Notes under the pieces: generated by a model | Told to the model about the DNA's origin: nothing | Databases searched by the model: none | Seen by the model: the letters and a program-made list of their open reading frames with translations, nothing else | Position numbers and translations under genes: made by a program | NCBI RefSeq assembly: GCF_015710975.1 | Contig: NZ_CP049783.1 | Coordinates: 806,001-870,000 of the forward strand | Direction: 5' to 3' | Origin: Paenibacillus polymyxa | GTDB taxonomy: Bacteria > Bacillota > Bacilli > Paenibacillales > Paenibacillaceae | Length of the DNA stretch: 64,000 nucleotides | Shown here: piece after piece, positions 45,401 through 54,311 of the stretch | How the letters are laid out: every line of letters begins with the position of its first letter | How positions within the stretch are numbered: the first letter of the stretch is position 1

Positions 45401-45570
45401 TTTTTGTTCAATTTCCAAACTTTTGGGTTGACTGGTTCATAGAACAACCCGAAACAAATCCCTCCTCCTTCACCTCTTTTACTCATATGCTCCAGTAGCT
45501 TAGCCTTGAGTCTCTGAGTATGGTTATTTCTGTATTCTTTAATATTCTTGATATTGTTCATAATTGGCAT
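45397..45570 (-). CDS. agrD: AgrD-like autoinducing peptide precursor
   Basis: A 57-residue precursor nested between agrB and agrC and easily missed. An N-terminal amphipathic basic helix (NNIKNIKEYRNNHTQRLKAKLLEHM) leads to GGGICFGLFYEPVNP and a basic tail. In Agr systems the ring Cys is followed by four residues and then a conserved acidic-Pro motif; here CFGLF followed by YEPVNP fits exactly. The likely product is a Cys-Phe-Gly-Leu-Phe thiolactone with a short N-terminal tail. The start is at 45570, or at the Met at 45561, which lies better spaced after AAGGAG. It overlaps agrB and agrC. Confidence 0.82.
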   Translation of the reverse strand: MPIMNNIKNIKEYRNNHTQRLKAKLLEHMSKRGEGGGICFGLFYEPVNPKVWKLNKK

Positions 45571-46135
45571 AACTCCTTCTCATTATGGAATAGAATACTG
45601 GTGTGATGACAACTGCTTCAAGAAACAGCCCAAATATTAACCAAGGATAAAAATCTAGTGCGATGGCCATGAAAACAAACACTATACTTAAAAAGATAGC
45701 TTGTAATCTGCATGCTCTTCTGAACTTCGGATCTACCAATGGATTGCACTCCGTATCGGCCGGAGCGTATCTGACAATCAGAATGATAGAAAGCAGACAG
45801 AGCGTCGCCAAAAAAAAGCGGTTCCATTCTACTTCCTTTAAGAGCCAGGGAACAAACACAAAGGTCAGTAGACTGACCCAGGTGCAATGATGCGACTTGC
45901 GAGCATGCCAGCCAAAGGACTTTCGCCGGACCACTGTATAGGAAAGCAGCATCGCAGCCGTTTCGGCTAATACACCGAGCAAACAGGCACTGATCAATAC
46001 AAGAAGTATTTTTTCTGTGCCAGCCAGTATGTTCTCCAGATAATAAAGCACATAAGCACGCTTCTCCGCTTCCAATTCTTCGTCTTGAAAGTATTTATCA
46101 ACGATCCACGTTGACAATTGATGATACAACGCCAC
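45539..46135 (-). CDS. agrB: AgrB-type peptide-processing protease
   Basis: A 198-residue membrane protein with about five helices. The catalytic pair of AgrB, His and Cys seven residues apart, is present in KSFGWHARKSHHCTW. RYAPADTECNPLVDPKFRR matches the conserved loop that follows. AgrB cleaves the AgrD tail and forms the thiolactone. GTG at 46135 or TTG two codons later could start translation after GGGAGG. Its last codons contain the ribosome binding site and start of agrD. Confidence 0.88.
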   Translation of the reverse strand: MALYHQLSTWIVDKYFQDEELEAEKRAYVLYYLENILAGTEKILLVLISACLLGVLAETAAMLLSYTVVRRKSFGWHARKSHHCTWVSLLTFVFVPWLLKEVEWNRFFLATLCLLSIILIVRYAPADTECNPLVDPKFRRACRLQAIFLSIVFVFMAIALDFYPWLIFGLFLEAVVITPVFYSIMRRSYANYEQYQEY

Positions 46136-46144
46136 CGCCCCTCC

Positions 46145-46226
46145 CTAACTTAATTGTGCGGGAAGCTGGAATTGAACATAATCACGATATTTATCATGCC
46201 AACTCATTAATTCGTGATGCGTGCCT
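46145..46226 (-). pseudogene. Out-of-frame C-terminal tail of the ABC exporter
   Basis: In the shifted frame this segment reads GTHHELMSWHDKYRDYVQ... and stops at TAG 46145-46147, ten bases before agrB. G-T-H-x-E-L is the standard ending of ABC exporters just after the H-loop. The tail is therefore real sequence cut off by a one-base shift. Confidence 0.6.
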
Positions 46227-47937
46227 ACCCCGTTACTTCTCCTTTATCCAAAAAGATTATCTGGTCCGCTTTGTAGATGGTTGACAAACGATGAGCGATA
46301 ACAATGGTCATTTTATTCTTGGAGAGAAGCTTGATTACATCATGGACGAGCTGCTCTGACTCGCTATCCAGGTTGGCGGTAGCTTCATCAAACAGCAGAA
46401 TCTCATGGTCTGAAAGCAAGCATCTGGCAATCTGGATTCGCTGCTTCTGTCCCCCCGATAATTTGACTCCCCTTTCTCCAACAAAGGTATCCAAACCATC
46501 CGGTAATTGATAAATTACCTCCTTCAAGCCTACTGTATCAAGAGCCGCATAAATCTCATGGTCATCCGCGTCTCTGTTTAGGCCATATACCAGATTGTCT
46601 CTCACTGATCCTACCAGTAAGTCACTATCCTGCATAACATAGGATATTTTGCGACGCCATTCTTCTGTCCTAATCTTATCCAAATATACATTATTGTAAT
46701 AGATTTCTCCATTATATTCTGAGTAAAATTTCTCTATTAAAGAAAATATTGTTGTTTTTCCCGAGCCGGAAGGCCCTACGATCGCTGTAGTGGTACAGCC
46801 TCTGAAGGTTAACTCCACGTTGGATAATACCGGTTGGCCCTGGTTGTACGAGAAAGAAACATTGGCAAAATGCAGGATATCCGAATTCTGATCATGACTT
46901 TTCATGTCCGGCACACTGCCTAACTTTTCTTGCTTCTCATCTCGCTGGTTATATATGGTATAAATTTCCTTACTTGCTCCCTTGGCCTTTTGATACTGCG
47001 AGAAAAAACTGCTGAGCTGGGTCAGAGGCGAAACCATTGTAAACAAATAAAAGATCATGGATACCAGAGTACCTGTAGTGATATGTCCAGCGGCAATGCC
47101 GGCGCTTCCATACCAAAACATTCCTACCAAAGCTAGCATGATGATAATTGTGACAATCGGCTCAATGACAGCTGACAATATTCCCTCTTTGATGTTCAAG
47201 CGAAAGATACGTCCAAGTATCTCCCGAGTATATTTCATTTCAAGCTTTTCCGACGTCGTCGCTTTAATGAATCTGATGTTATAGAGAATTTTGGATAACT
47301 CACCGGAAAAGTCTGCGGCTGCATCCTGTGCCTCAACCGCTACCCTATTCATCCTTCTTCCAATGGGATAGATTAGTAGCGCCGTTATAGGAATCAGAGC
47401 AACGAGTACACTCATTAATCTCCAATCCAACACAAATAACATGATGATGCAACCAGTGACCATCAGGACATCAGCCAGAATAGAAGGCAGAGTGATAGCT
47501 AGAAAATTACTTACAATAGCAAGGTCGTTCGTCATTCTGCTGATGATTTTGCCGTTCTCGTTGTTATCAAAATAATTAACCGGCAAATGGATAATTTTTT
47601 CCCAAATTTTCAGTCGCAGTTCCTGAAAAAACTTGCTCCCCACATATCTGAGGAGCAGAGAAGACACGGCGTTTAAAATCCCTCCGGCCAGAAACAGCGA
47701 AATAAGCACAGCTGCGGTCTGGATCGTCAGCTCCATAGCTGAGATCTTATCGACAAGCTTGCCTGTCATGATCGGCAATACTAATGAAAAAGCGGCGGAA
47801 ATCAGTGTAAATACGATGCTCCAAGCAAGCGCAAGCTTGGGCCATCTCGCAATTTTGATTAACTTCAGCAAGGAATGGGCCGTTTGTTTTTCTTCACCGA
47901 TCTTTTTATATGCCGTGCTCTCCATATTCAATTCCAT
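46225..47937 (-). CDS. paenT: Lantibiotic ABC exporter, C-terminus frameshifted
   Basis: A 570-residue fused exporter. Six transmembrane helices (about 30-320), then an ATPase with Walker A GPSGSGKTT, signature LSGGQKQRIQIARCL, Walker B ILLFDEATANLD and the H-loop His in VIAHRL. There is no C39 peptidase domain, as expected for a class I transporter whose leader is removed by LanP. The frame ends abruptly at EVTG. One base missing in the G4 run near 46227 would explain it, because the next frame continues GTHHELMSWHDKYRDY to a stop at 46145. About 27 native residues after the H-loop are lost. It exports the finished peptide. Confidence 0.85.
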   Translation of the reverse strand: MELNMESTAYKKIGEEKQTAHSLLKLIKIARWPKLALAWSIVFTLISAAFSLVLPIMTGKLVDKISAMELTIQTAAVLISLFLAGGILNAVSSLLLRYVGSKFFQELRLKIWEKIIHLPVNYFDNNENGKIISRMTNDLAIVSNFLAITLPSILADVLMVTGCIIMLFVLDWRLMSVLVALIPITALLIYPIGRRMNRVAVEAQDAAADFSGELSKILYNIRFIKATTSEKLEMKYTREILGRIFRLNIKEGILSAVIEPIVTIIIMLALVGMFWYGSAGIAAGHITTGTLVSMIFYLFTMVSPLTQLSSFFSQYQKAKGASKEIYTIYNQRDEKQEKLGSVPDMKSHDQNSDILHFANVSFSYNQGQPVLSNVELTFRGCTTTAIVGPSGSGKTTIFSLIEKFYSEYNGEIYYNNVYLDKIRTEEWRRKISYVMQDSDLLVGSVRDNLVYGLNRDADDHEIYAALDTVGLKEVIYQLPDGLDTFVGERGVKLSGGQKQRIQIARCLLSDHEILLFDEATANLDSESEQLVHDVIKLLSKNKMTIVIAHRLSTIYKADQIIFLDKGEVTG

Positions 47938-47951
47938 TATGGCTTAATCAC

Positions 47952-48509
47952 CTATTTCTCTTTGTGATTTTCGTATTCTAGCAAAAACTTCATTGCCATT
48001 GTATAGACACCTGCGGCTATCGCTACCATGACAATATAGGAGAGCGACAGCTTGGTTCCTATCCAGTCCGTTTGGTTGCTTAACTGGAACAGTAAGAAGC
48101 ACACGGCGCTTCCGGCAAGAAACTCCAAAGAGTAGGAGAATTTCCGCCCTCTCTTCAACCTATCTAGTATAATATCCACTATAATTACAGCGGATGTAAG
48201 CATAAAAGAAATTTTATACAGCATAATCTTATCTTCAGCAACAATCTGCTGATCCTCAAAACTTGCAAAGTATCTGGCCAAAATTGTACCGATTACTAGG
48301 TATAATACGACAACTAGCACATTTATTCCGACACATTCGGCTGTGCTGTAGGTAATAGTCCCTTCGCTTCGTTGAACCAGGGTCGCTGCCAAGCTTGAAA
48401 TAAACAGGACCAGAAACCAAATATAAAAATATGCATCCAGTTGAAAAGAGAGAAAATCGGTAATCAGTCCCACCATGACTGTAATAATTTCTTTTAATAA
48501 AATGAACAT
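47952..48509 (-). CDS. Membrane protein of the lantibiotic locus, possible immunity
   Basis: A 185-residue protein with about five or six transmembrane helices and few polar loops. It is not recognised by motif. It lies between the lanC and exporter genes, 14 bases before the exporter, with no promoter between. In lantibiotic loci a small integral membrane protein in this position is often the producer's immunity factor; no lipoprotein LanI or LanFEG transporter is present, which strengthens that guess. It could instead assist export. Confidence 0.6.
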   Translation of the reverse strand: MFILLKEIITVMVGLITDFLSFQLDAYFYIWFLVLFISSLAATLVQRSEGTITYSTAECVGINVLVVVLYLVIGTILARYFASFEDQQIVAEDKIMLYKISFMLTSAVIIVDIILDRLKRGRKFSYSLEFLAGSAVCFLLFQLSNQTDWIGTKLSLSYIVMVAIAAGVYTMAMKFLLEYENHKEK

Positions 48510-48524
48510 TACCGTCTCCTCCTG

Positions 48525-49796
48525 TTAGCTAAATACCAGCATCTGCTTCCATGTACTCAAGTTCTCATTATCACAGGTCAGCAGTGTCAGCAATACACCT
48601 GCACATCCATCGAGCAGCCCAACTTTATCGAGAGATAACGGATCATCGACGCTTCCCTCAAGGTCTATAAAAGGTACTCCCTCACCAGTATTTCGATATG
48701 ATAACAAACGATGCAAAAATTCATCCTTAAACGGCATGGCTGCCGCACGGCTGAAATGGTGCTGAATCAGGACCAAGCCTGCATAGCCGTGACAGATCGT
48801 CGGTGAAATTACCTTTCTTAGCGAATCTGGTCTGGAGTAGACGGTATTGAACAATTGCAGAGCCTGCTGCTGCAGTGCTTTGTCCTCCAGGGCCAATCCC
48901 AGCCGGAACATAGCCACAGAAGCTCCCGGTGTGCCGTAACACCATGCATCTCTGTGATAACCTGGATTCCGACTAGTCTCTGCGGATTCATCCGGTGTGA
49001 ACATATTAGGTATGACAAGGGTGCCGTTCCACTCCCTGATACTTCCGTGTAGAAAAGTCTTGGCAACTTCCAGTACTTCTCTCAATCCAGTTAACGGGTA
49101 GCGGCGGAGATGTGCAACGGCCAGCAGATTAATGGCTCCTGTAATTCCGTGCGCCATGCCAAGATTATAATAAATGGTCTGTTCGGGAAGTTCCTCGAAA
49201 TGTCTCAGCTTGCCTACAGCATCCGTAATCAGTTGAAGTATCTTAAGGAGCACTGCATCCAGCTTCCCAACGTATCTGTCCTGGCGTTCCTTAACCTCCA
49301 TTAATGTAGCTGCAATCCCCGTCCAGCCTGAAATCAAATCCAAGTCGCTATCCTCAATCAAAGAGTCTTCCAATTTCCCTCTTGTCTCCTCATAGAACTC
49401 CCCGTAGCTGCTAAGAAACATATCCAGCGTCTGCGAGAGCACATTTGTATATCTTGTTGAACCTCTTGAACACTCGTTGAACAGATAAATAACGCCTGCT
49501 AATCCGGTATACAGTGACAATGAATGGAACGGTATATTACCGATTAAACGCACAATCTCCTGATTGTACTTGAAAGCAAGCGCAGCCCACCCTTCCCCCG
49601 GGTAAACTTCATCTAGCTTATCCAGAAGAAGGCTGATCCCGGGGTATCCTGAAGCCAGCGATATCAGCTCCATTTCAGGGTAATCATGCATGGCGTGCTT
49701 CTTGATTAGCAGGGTTACAGTATCTATATCTTTGTAAATTTCTGCGCTTTGCCTGACTATTTCAGATAAATTTCCCGGGACTTGTTTGACCGCCAT
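48525..49796 (-). CDS. paenC: LanC lantibiotic cyclase
   Basis: A 423-residue cyclase. Zinc ligands are in DAWCYGTPG (Cys) and CHGYAG (Cys-His). Other family repeats are LYTGLAGV, LISGWTGI, LGMAHGITGA and GLLDGCAGVLL. It adds Cys thiols to dehydrated Ser/Thr to form (methyl)lanthionine rings. The Met at 49796 is chosen because GAGGAGG lies five bases before it; the ATG at 49820 would place that site inside the gene. It sits 11 bases after lanB. Confidence 0.92.
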   Translation of the reverse strand: MAVKQVPGNLSEIVRQSAEIYKDIDTVTLLIKKHAMHDYPEMELISLASGYPGISLLLDKLDEVYPGEGWAALAFKYNQEIVRLIGNIPFHSLSLYTGLAGVIYLFNECSRGSTRYTNVLSQTLDMFLSSYGEFYEETRGKLEDSLIEDSDLDLISGWTGIAATLMEVKERQDRYVGKLDAVLLKILQLITDAVGKLRHFEELPEQTIYYNLGMAHGITGAINLLAVAHLRRYPLTGLREVLEVAKTFLHGSIREWNGTLVIPNMFTPDESAETSRNPGYHRDAWCYGTPGASVAMFRLGLALEDKALQQQALQLFNTVYSRPDSLRKVISPTICHGYAGLVLIQHHFSRAAAMPFKDEFLHRLLSYRNTGEGVPFIDLEGSVDDPLSLDKVGLLDGCAGVLLTLLTCDNENLSTWKQMLVFS

Positions 49797-49806
49797 AAGC
49801 TCCTCC

Positions 49807-52800
49807 TCAATAGGCAACATGATATTTGCTTACCTGTAAATAATCTTCCAAACTGAAGTAGCATAGGTGTAGGGCAAGCTCTTCTTTTTCCCGGTCCAGG
49901 CCGAACACTCTGTTGCAGAACATGTGCATGATGCTGAACATAATATCATCGTAGTAATTGGTTCTGTCGTCAGCTTCCCGGATAGCCGTGAAATATGCAG
50001 CGTATTGCCGCAACCTGTCGTCTTTATCGCTTGCTGGCATGGATATGGAACGGGTCTGTTGAATCCTTTGGAATAGCGCTTCTTTGTGTTCCCGGTACTC
50101 CTGTCTGAATTTCTTTGGATCAATAATCGCAGCCATAGCCTTCAATTGATCTTCTACCAGCGGATACGCGCAGTTCACAACCTCAAAAAGTCCGGTGCAG
50201 CAAAATAACATCTGATCGGTTGCATTAATTGACCTCTTCCCTGCATAATAGCCTGAAACTAGATAAGAATCGATAGCAAATAACCTCTCCGCTTGTTCAA
50301 TGAAGGCTGTGCCGCCATACCGCAAAATTTCAGGCCGGTAAGGAACAACCGAATAGGAACTAACCAATCCGGACGAGGTTACAGTATTCAGGAAATCAAA
50401 AACATAGTTCAAGGCCGTGAAACGCTGATGCTCTACGCTTCCCGACATTTTGCACCTTAGCCTGATATGCGGCTCCTTATCTGCATACTGGACAAAAAAA
50501 ACCTGGTCAATGAAGTACTCGGCGCTATTGTCCATGAATGTCTTAAATGCACTGCCCAGCAAATCGGTTAGCAGTTCCTGATTGTAATATACCTGCAGGG
50601 ATATCCAATCCGAACCTGGATAATAAACAGCATTCACCGAAGAACTCAGCACTTTATTTAAGCTTTTATCGGTAGCCTGTGCAGACAATCTGTCTATCGG
50701 CAAGTACTGAAACATCGGGCTTTTGCAAAAAAATACGCACTCCTCCATATACCGGTTAACGGAAGCGAACAATTCTTTCTCCGTCTCCATAATAACAGCC
50801 GCCTTGCCTTCCGGATTCCGCGTATATTCTTTGTGCAAAAGCTTTCGATGATGATGGCGATCCAAATCCAGCAATAGCTTATTGTCCAGCTCCACCAAAT
50901 ATACATATCGCGGAATGTTATACTTTATGATCCAATCCTCCAAAAAGGCCAAAAACTGTTCTTCGCTCTGGAGCCGTTTATCCGCATATAATGTCCATTT
51001 TTTAGGGCAGATGATGATATTTTTATAGGTTACTCTCGGTGTAAAAGAAGAATCATAGAGATACTCCTCCAGATGGGACCATCCGGTCTGATACTGCAGA
51101 TTAATATCATTCAGAAACCGGATCAGATAAGGAGCCAGCTCTGTATTGTACATGCTACTGAGTTTTGGAAATACCAGTTCGCCTGTTTCCCTGTGCTTTA
51201 GATAAAAGTATCCCGAATCCTCCACACCTACCAATAATTGGGAAATATCCAAATTCCGATTCTCGGGGAACGTGGCCATATCCATGGATTGATCCGGTGT
51301 TGGGCCTGCCGTCATAATATTAGTTATTTTGGGGCTGAATGGGTAAAATGAGATTTCAGCGGCGCTCTCCCCTGCTTTCTGATCCTTCGGGTTCCTGACA
51401 AAACGGAAGATTTCATCACGGCTATCTTTGTCAAACATGTAGGCAAATCTTCCGAAGCTCTGACACGCTTCCAATGATCCGGCTCTGTTGTTTAAATAAA
51501 ACGTAACTTCACCTTGTTCATTCTCCATGCACGAATAATACAAATCGAACGAGACATGGACATTCTCCAGACTCAATTCAGACAGCTGTTGGATTTTGGC
51601 CTCGTCAAGCACGATATCCGAATGATTGGCAAGCGCTTCAGTCTGCCACTCAGCAATTAGCGCCTTGAGCTGTCGGAACCTGCCTTCATCCTTATGCCTG
51701 TGCTTATCTCCATTCTGGTAGTGGCTCTTGTACTCTTCAGGTTTGCCGAGCCCCAACGTCTTACTGAACAACTGCAATAAAGGCACTTCTTCATATACTC
51801 CGTACTTCTCAGTAAATTGCTGACGATAGTCGGAAAGTGTATCCTCTTTCCTGTACGTAGAAAGCATGCTCAATATTGAAGCTACTTGGGCCAACGCTTG
51901 CCTATCGCTGTCCGATAAGTGAATTTCATTTGCTTGATTCAGCCTTACGTCTATTTTGACCAAGTCGCCCTGATACTCGGGAAGGATAAGCTGGACTAGT
52001 TTTCGGACAGCCTCAATGCCTTCGCGTTTGACCGCAGCAACTGTGATGTCCTGAATGGCATGTCCAACTCTCTCCAAAATATCTGCGTAATATGCTGCCT
52101 TGGGAGCAGCGAGCATCTTTAGTGTACGGATCAGATGCTCCAAAGGAGCGCTATCCCGAGGATTGGGAATCATCTCACTTACCAAAAAGCCTTGTTCTAT
52201 CAATTGCTGCAAAAAATCTGTGCTGATCGTGTCATCCACGCCGAAGGCATCTTTTATAGCTTGCATAAGCTGCAGAAAAGTCTGCTGCTCTTTATCAAGG
52301 ATCTTCATGATGAAATCTATGACCGGGGTTTTGAGAATAGATATATTTTCAGTGCTTCGTTCCTCCTGATCTGCTGCAAACAGAGTCTGATAAGAGATGA
52401 CGAGCCTGTGATGGTCAATGTAAGAGGTGTTATTTACACTCAGTCTCAATTCATTGCGGACATCCGCATCCCCATGGAAAAGCCCTATTAAGCGGTAAAT
52501 TAGGCTATAATCCGGAGTTGCCCAGACGACATGTTCTCCGGCGCCTCCCGTGTTTCCAAACCGGGAAATGCCTACTCCCGCGAACAGTCCAAACGGTGTT
52601 GGTCTACAAATTGCCCGCGAAATGAACTTGCTTAGACTAAGGATAAGATTCCGCTTTTTTTTGGACTTCAATGTTCTGCCTTGTTCCAGGCTTTGCAGTG
52701 CAGCGTAGGTCGAGGGGCTGGAGACATAAATGGAATCCATCAACCCCTGCTTCTGAACGAACCGTACAAGTCTTTCAAGATATTCATCATCGTCTAGTTG

Positions 52801-52890
52801 TTCATGATCAAATATCCGCGTATAATACTCCATGCCAAGCAACGTCTTCCGGTACATGTAATTTTCCGAGATTTCAAAGTTTTCCAACAT
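49807..52890 (-). CDS. paenB: LanB full-length lantibiotic dehydratase
   Basis: A 1027-residue class I dehydratase, similar in length to NisB (about 993). The N-terminal glutamylation domain has ISRAICRPTPFGLFAGVGIS (a family signature with R-x-T-P-F-G) and runs to about residue 730. The C-terminal elimination (SpaB-type) domain has WISLQVYYNQELLTDLL, FFVQYADKEPHIRLRCK and SVVPYRPEILRYGG. It uses glutamyl-tRNA to activate and then dehydrate Ser/Thr in the core peptide. AGAGG precedes the ATG, four bases after the protease stop. Confidence 0.93.
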   Translation of the reverse strand: MLENFEISENYMYRKTLLGMEYYTRIFDHEQLDDDEYLERLVRFVQKQGLMDSIYVSSPSTYAALQSLEQGRTLKSKKKRNLILSLSKFISRAICRPTPFGLFAGVGISRFGNTGGAGEHVVWATPDYSLIYRLIGLFHGDADVRNELRLSVNNTSYIDHHRLVISYQTLFAADQEERSTENISILKTPVIDFIMKILDKEQQTFLQLMQAIKDAFGVDDTISTDFLQQLIEQGFLVSEMIPNPRDSAPLEHLIRTLKMLAAPKAAYYADILERVGHAIQDITVAAVKREGIEAVRKLVQLILPEYQGDLVKIDVRLNQANEIHLSDSDRQALAQVASILSMLSTYRKEDTLSDYRQQFTEKYGVYEEVPLLQLFSKTLGLGKPEEYKSHYQNGDKHRHKDEGRFRQLKALIAEWQTEALANHSDIVLDEAKIQQLSELSLENVHVSFDLYYSCMENEQGEVTFYLNNRAGSLEACQSFGRFAYMFDKDSRDEIFRFVRNPKDQKAGESAAEISFYPFSPKITNIMTAGPTPDQSMDMATFPENRNLDISQLLVGVEDSGYFYLKHRETGELVFPKLSSMYNTELAPYLIRFLNDINLQYQTGWSHLEEYLYDSSFTPRVTYKNIIICPKKWTLYADKRLQSEEQFLAFLEDWIIKYNIPRYVYLVELDNKLLLDLDRHHHRKLLHKEYTRNPEGKAAVIMETEKELFASVNRYMEECVFFCKSPMFQYLPIDRLSAQATDKSLNKVLSSSVNAVYYPGSDWISLQVYYNQELLTDLLGSAFKTFMDNSAEYFIDQVFFVQYADKEPHIRLRCKMSGSVEHQRFTALNYVFDFLNTVTSSGLVSSYSVVPYRPEILRYGGTAFIEQAERLFAIDSYLVSGYYAGKRSINATDQMLFCCTGLFEVVNCAYPLVEDQLKAMAAIIDPKKFRQEYREHKEALFQRIQQTRSISMPASDKDDRLRQYAAYFTAIREADDRTNYYDDIMFSIMHMFCNRVFGLDREKEELALHLCYFSLEDYLQVSKYHVAY

Positions 52891-52894
52891 GCAA

Positions 52895-53836
52895 TCAACC
52901 TCTCATCTGTCTTAAAGCACGAATTGAACCGGCAAGGCTTACTTCATAATAATTCCGCTGAACATCAATCGGTCTCGCGCCTTGACGGAGCAGACACTCC
53001 ATTTCTCTGCGCCCGGCATTCATCCCCTGCGCGATAAGCTCTCCGCTAAGAGAGGCAACAACTCCGCTGAATAAGGCGCTGGCAATACTCGTACCGATAC
53101 CTACTGTGTATGCTTTGTCAAATCCCAGCACTTCGTATAAATAATCCTCTGTGTCGAAGCTTGATTTGGCAACCATTACCCAATCATTGTTGTAATTGAT
53201 TTCATACTCATCACCACTAGGCGCAAAAAATTGGCCGCTGAGCGTATTACTGAACCCGGAGATATCCCCGTTCTTATTAGTTGATCCAATTGGGTATACT
53301 CCCTTTAAATTCGCAGGCACTCTGTACTCCTGCGTAATATCGCGTCCATCGTTTCCTGCGGAACAGACTACCCAGATGCCTTGCGCATTAGCGCAGTCAA
53401 CCAAAGCCTGAAACCGATTGAACTCGAATAAGTCGACCTCATATTCTGTACGATAGCTGATGTTGATAATTGGATATCCTTTAGCAATACCCTCTTCCAG
53501 CGCTCTATACAACCATTCAAGCTTGCTTATTCCTTTTTTGTCCGTAATTTTGTAGACAACAACCCGAGCGAAAGGGCATATCCCCTTCAATATATATTTG
53601 CCGGTAACAGAGCTAACCATTTTTGTACCATGCCCGACGTAATCGCTTAGACAAGGCTCATAAGGTACAAATGACTTGCATTCTGCCTCAACTAGATTAC
53701 CTTGGATCTCTGAGTGGGATTTATCGACGCCTGTATCAATAAACAGGATAGTAAGCGGCTGACCAACAGTTGCACCACAACTAAAATGATCGGTCAGCCG
53801 GGCTACATGCCAATTATATATATTAGGTTTTATCAT
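52895..53836 (-). CDS. paenP: LanP intracellular subtilisin-like leader peptidase
   Basis: A 313-residue S8 peptidase. Catalytic Asp in LFIDTGVDKSHSEI, His in VGHGTKMVSS, oxyanion Asn in CSAGNDGRD and Ser in GIGTSIASALFSG. It has no signal peptide or prodomain, so it acts inside the cell, as PepP and ElxP do. It should cut after Pro-Gln in the precursor leader. The Met at 53836 is taken because GGAG precedes it by five bases. It is 66 bases after lanA. Confidence 0.9.
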   Translation of the reverse strand: MIKPNIYNWHVARLTDHFSCGATVGQPLTILFIDTGVDKSHSEIQGNLVEAECKSFVPYEPCLSDYVGHGTKMVSSVTGKYILKGICPFARVVVYKITDKKGISKLEWLYRALEEGIAKGYPIINISYRTEYEVDLFEFNRFQALVDCANAQGIWVVCSAGNDGRDITQEYRVPANLKGVYPIGSTNKNGDISGFSNTLSGQFFAPSGDEYEINYNNDWVMVAKSSFDTEDYLYEVLGFDKAYTVGIGTSIASALFSGVVASLSGELIAQGMNAGRREMECLLRQGARPIDVQRNYYEVSLAGSIRALRQMRG

Positions 53837-53902
53837 GCAATCTCCATAATGTAAGTAGGGGTAGCCCATTTCACTACCCCTGACTTACGAATCGCTTATG
53901 AA

Positions 53903-54064
53903 TTATTTACAATTGGAACAAGAACCGGTACAGATACAGGTAAGAGTTTTACATACTGCTTTGGATACCTTAATGGTTGTCTTGATGATTGAAGCTTGTG
54001 GGCTAAGCTCACTGGCCTCATAGCTCTTTCTTAAATCAAGGTCAAACATTTGATCTACTTTCAT
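53903..54064 (-). CDS. paenA: LanA lantibiotic precursor, paenibacillin-type
   Basis: A 53-residue precursor. The leader is MKVDQMFDLDLRKSYEASELSPQ (23 residues), with the F-D-L-D-L box that LanB and LanC recognise, and ends in Pro-Gln. The 30-residue core starts ASIIKTTIKV and ends TGSCSNCK, with nine Ser/Thr and five Cys. Summed by hand the core weighs 3103.6 Da; nine dehydrations and one acetyl give about 2983.5 Da, which is what I recall for paenibacillin. Cys at core positions 15, 20, 22, 26 and 29 allow five rings. AGAGGAAGAGG precedes the ATG. It is the first gene of the locus. Confidence 0.93.
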   Translation of the reverse strand: MKVDQMFDLDLRKSYEASELSPQASIIKTTIKVSKAVCKTLTCICTGSCSNCK

Positions 54065-54092
54065 TTTCCTCTTCCTCTCTAAATTAAATTCT

Positions 54093-54133
54093 AATAAACA
54101 TGATTTCAGTGGTACCCCTTAATCATGTTTATT
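54093..54133. promoter_or_regulatory. Perfect inverted repeat in the lanA leader
   Basis: AATAAACATGAT (54093-54104) and ATCATGTTTATT (54122-54133) are exact reverse complements, 17 bases apart, 29 bases before the lanA ATG. It could be a regulator operator or an mRNA hairpin. A TATATT at about 54176-54181 on the minus strand is a possible -10 for lanA; its -35 is weak. Confidence 0.5.
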
Positions 54134-54311
54134 GTGAGTGACTGTATGTCATATCTTGCTGTCGATGAATAAAGAATATATCTAATTCTCCCGTTTTTTA
54201 AACTTTATTCCTAAAAGGTATTCCAAACCTCCTAAATTGCAGTCATTTTGCTTCCCATGCGGCATGACAAAAAAAATACCGACACAGAGCGGAACGATTG
54301 ACGCTTAGAGC

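Noticed and set aside
54065..54200. AgrA-type direct repeats (ACAGCAAGA and ACAGTCACT on the minus strand)
   Set aside because: The start-to-start distance is 17 bases, whereas LytTR repeats are usually about 21-22 apart; similarity beyond ACAG is poor.
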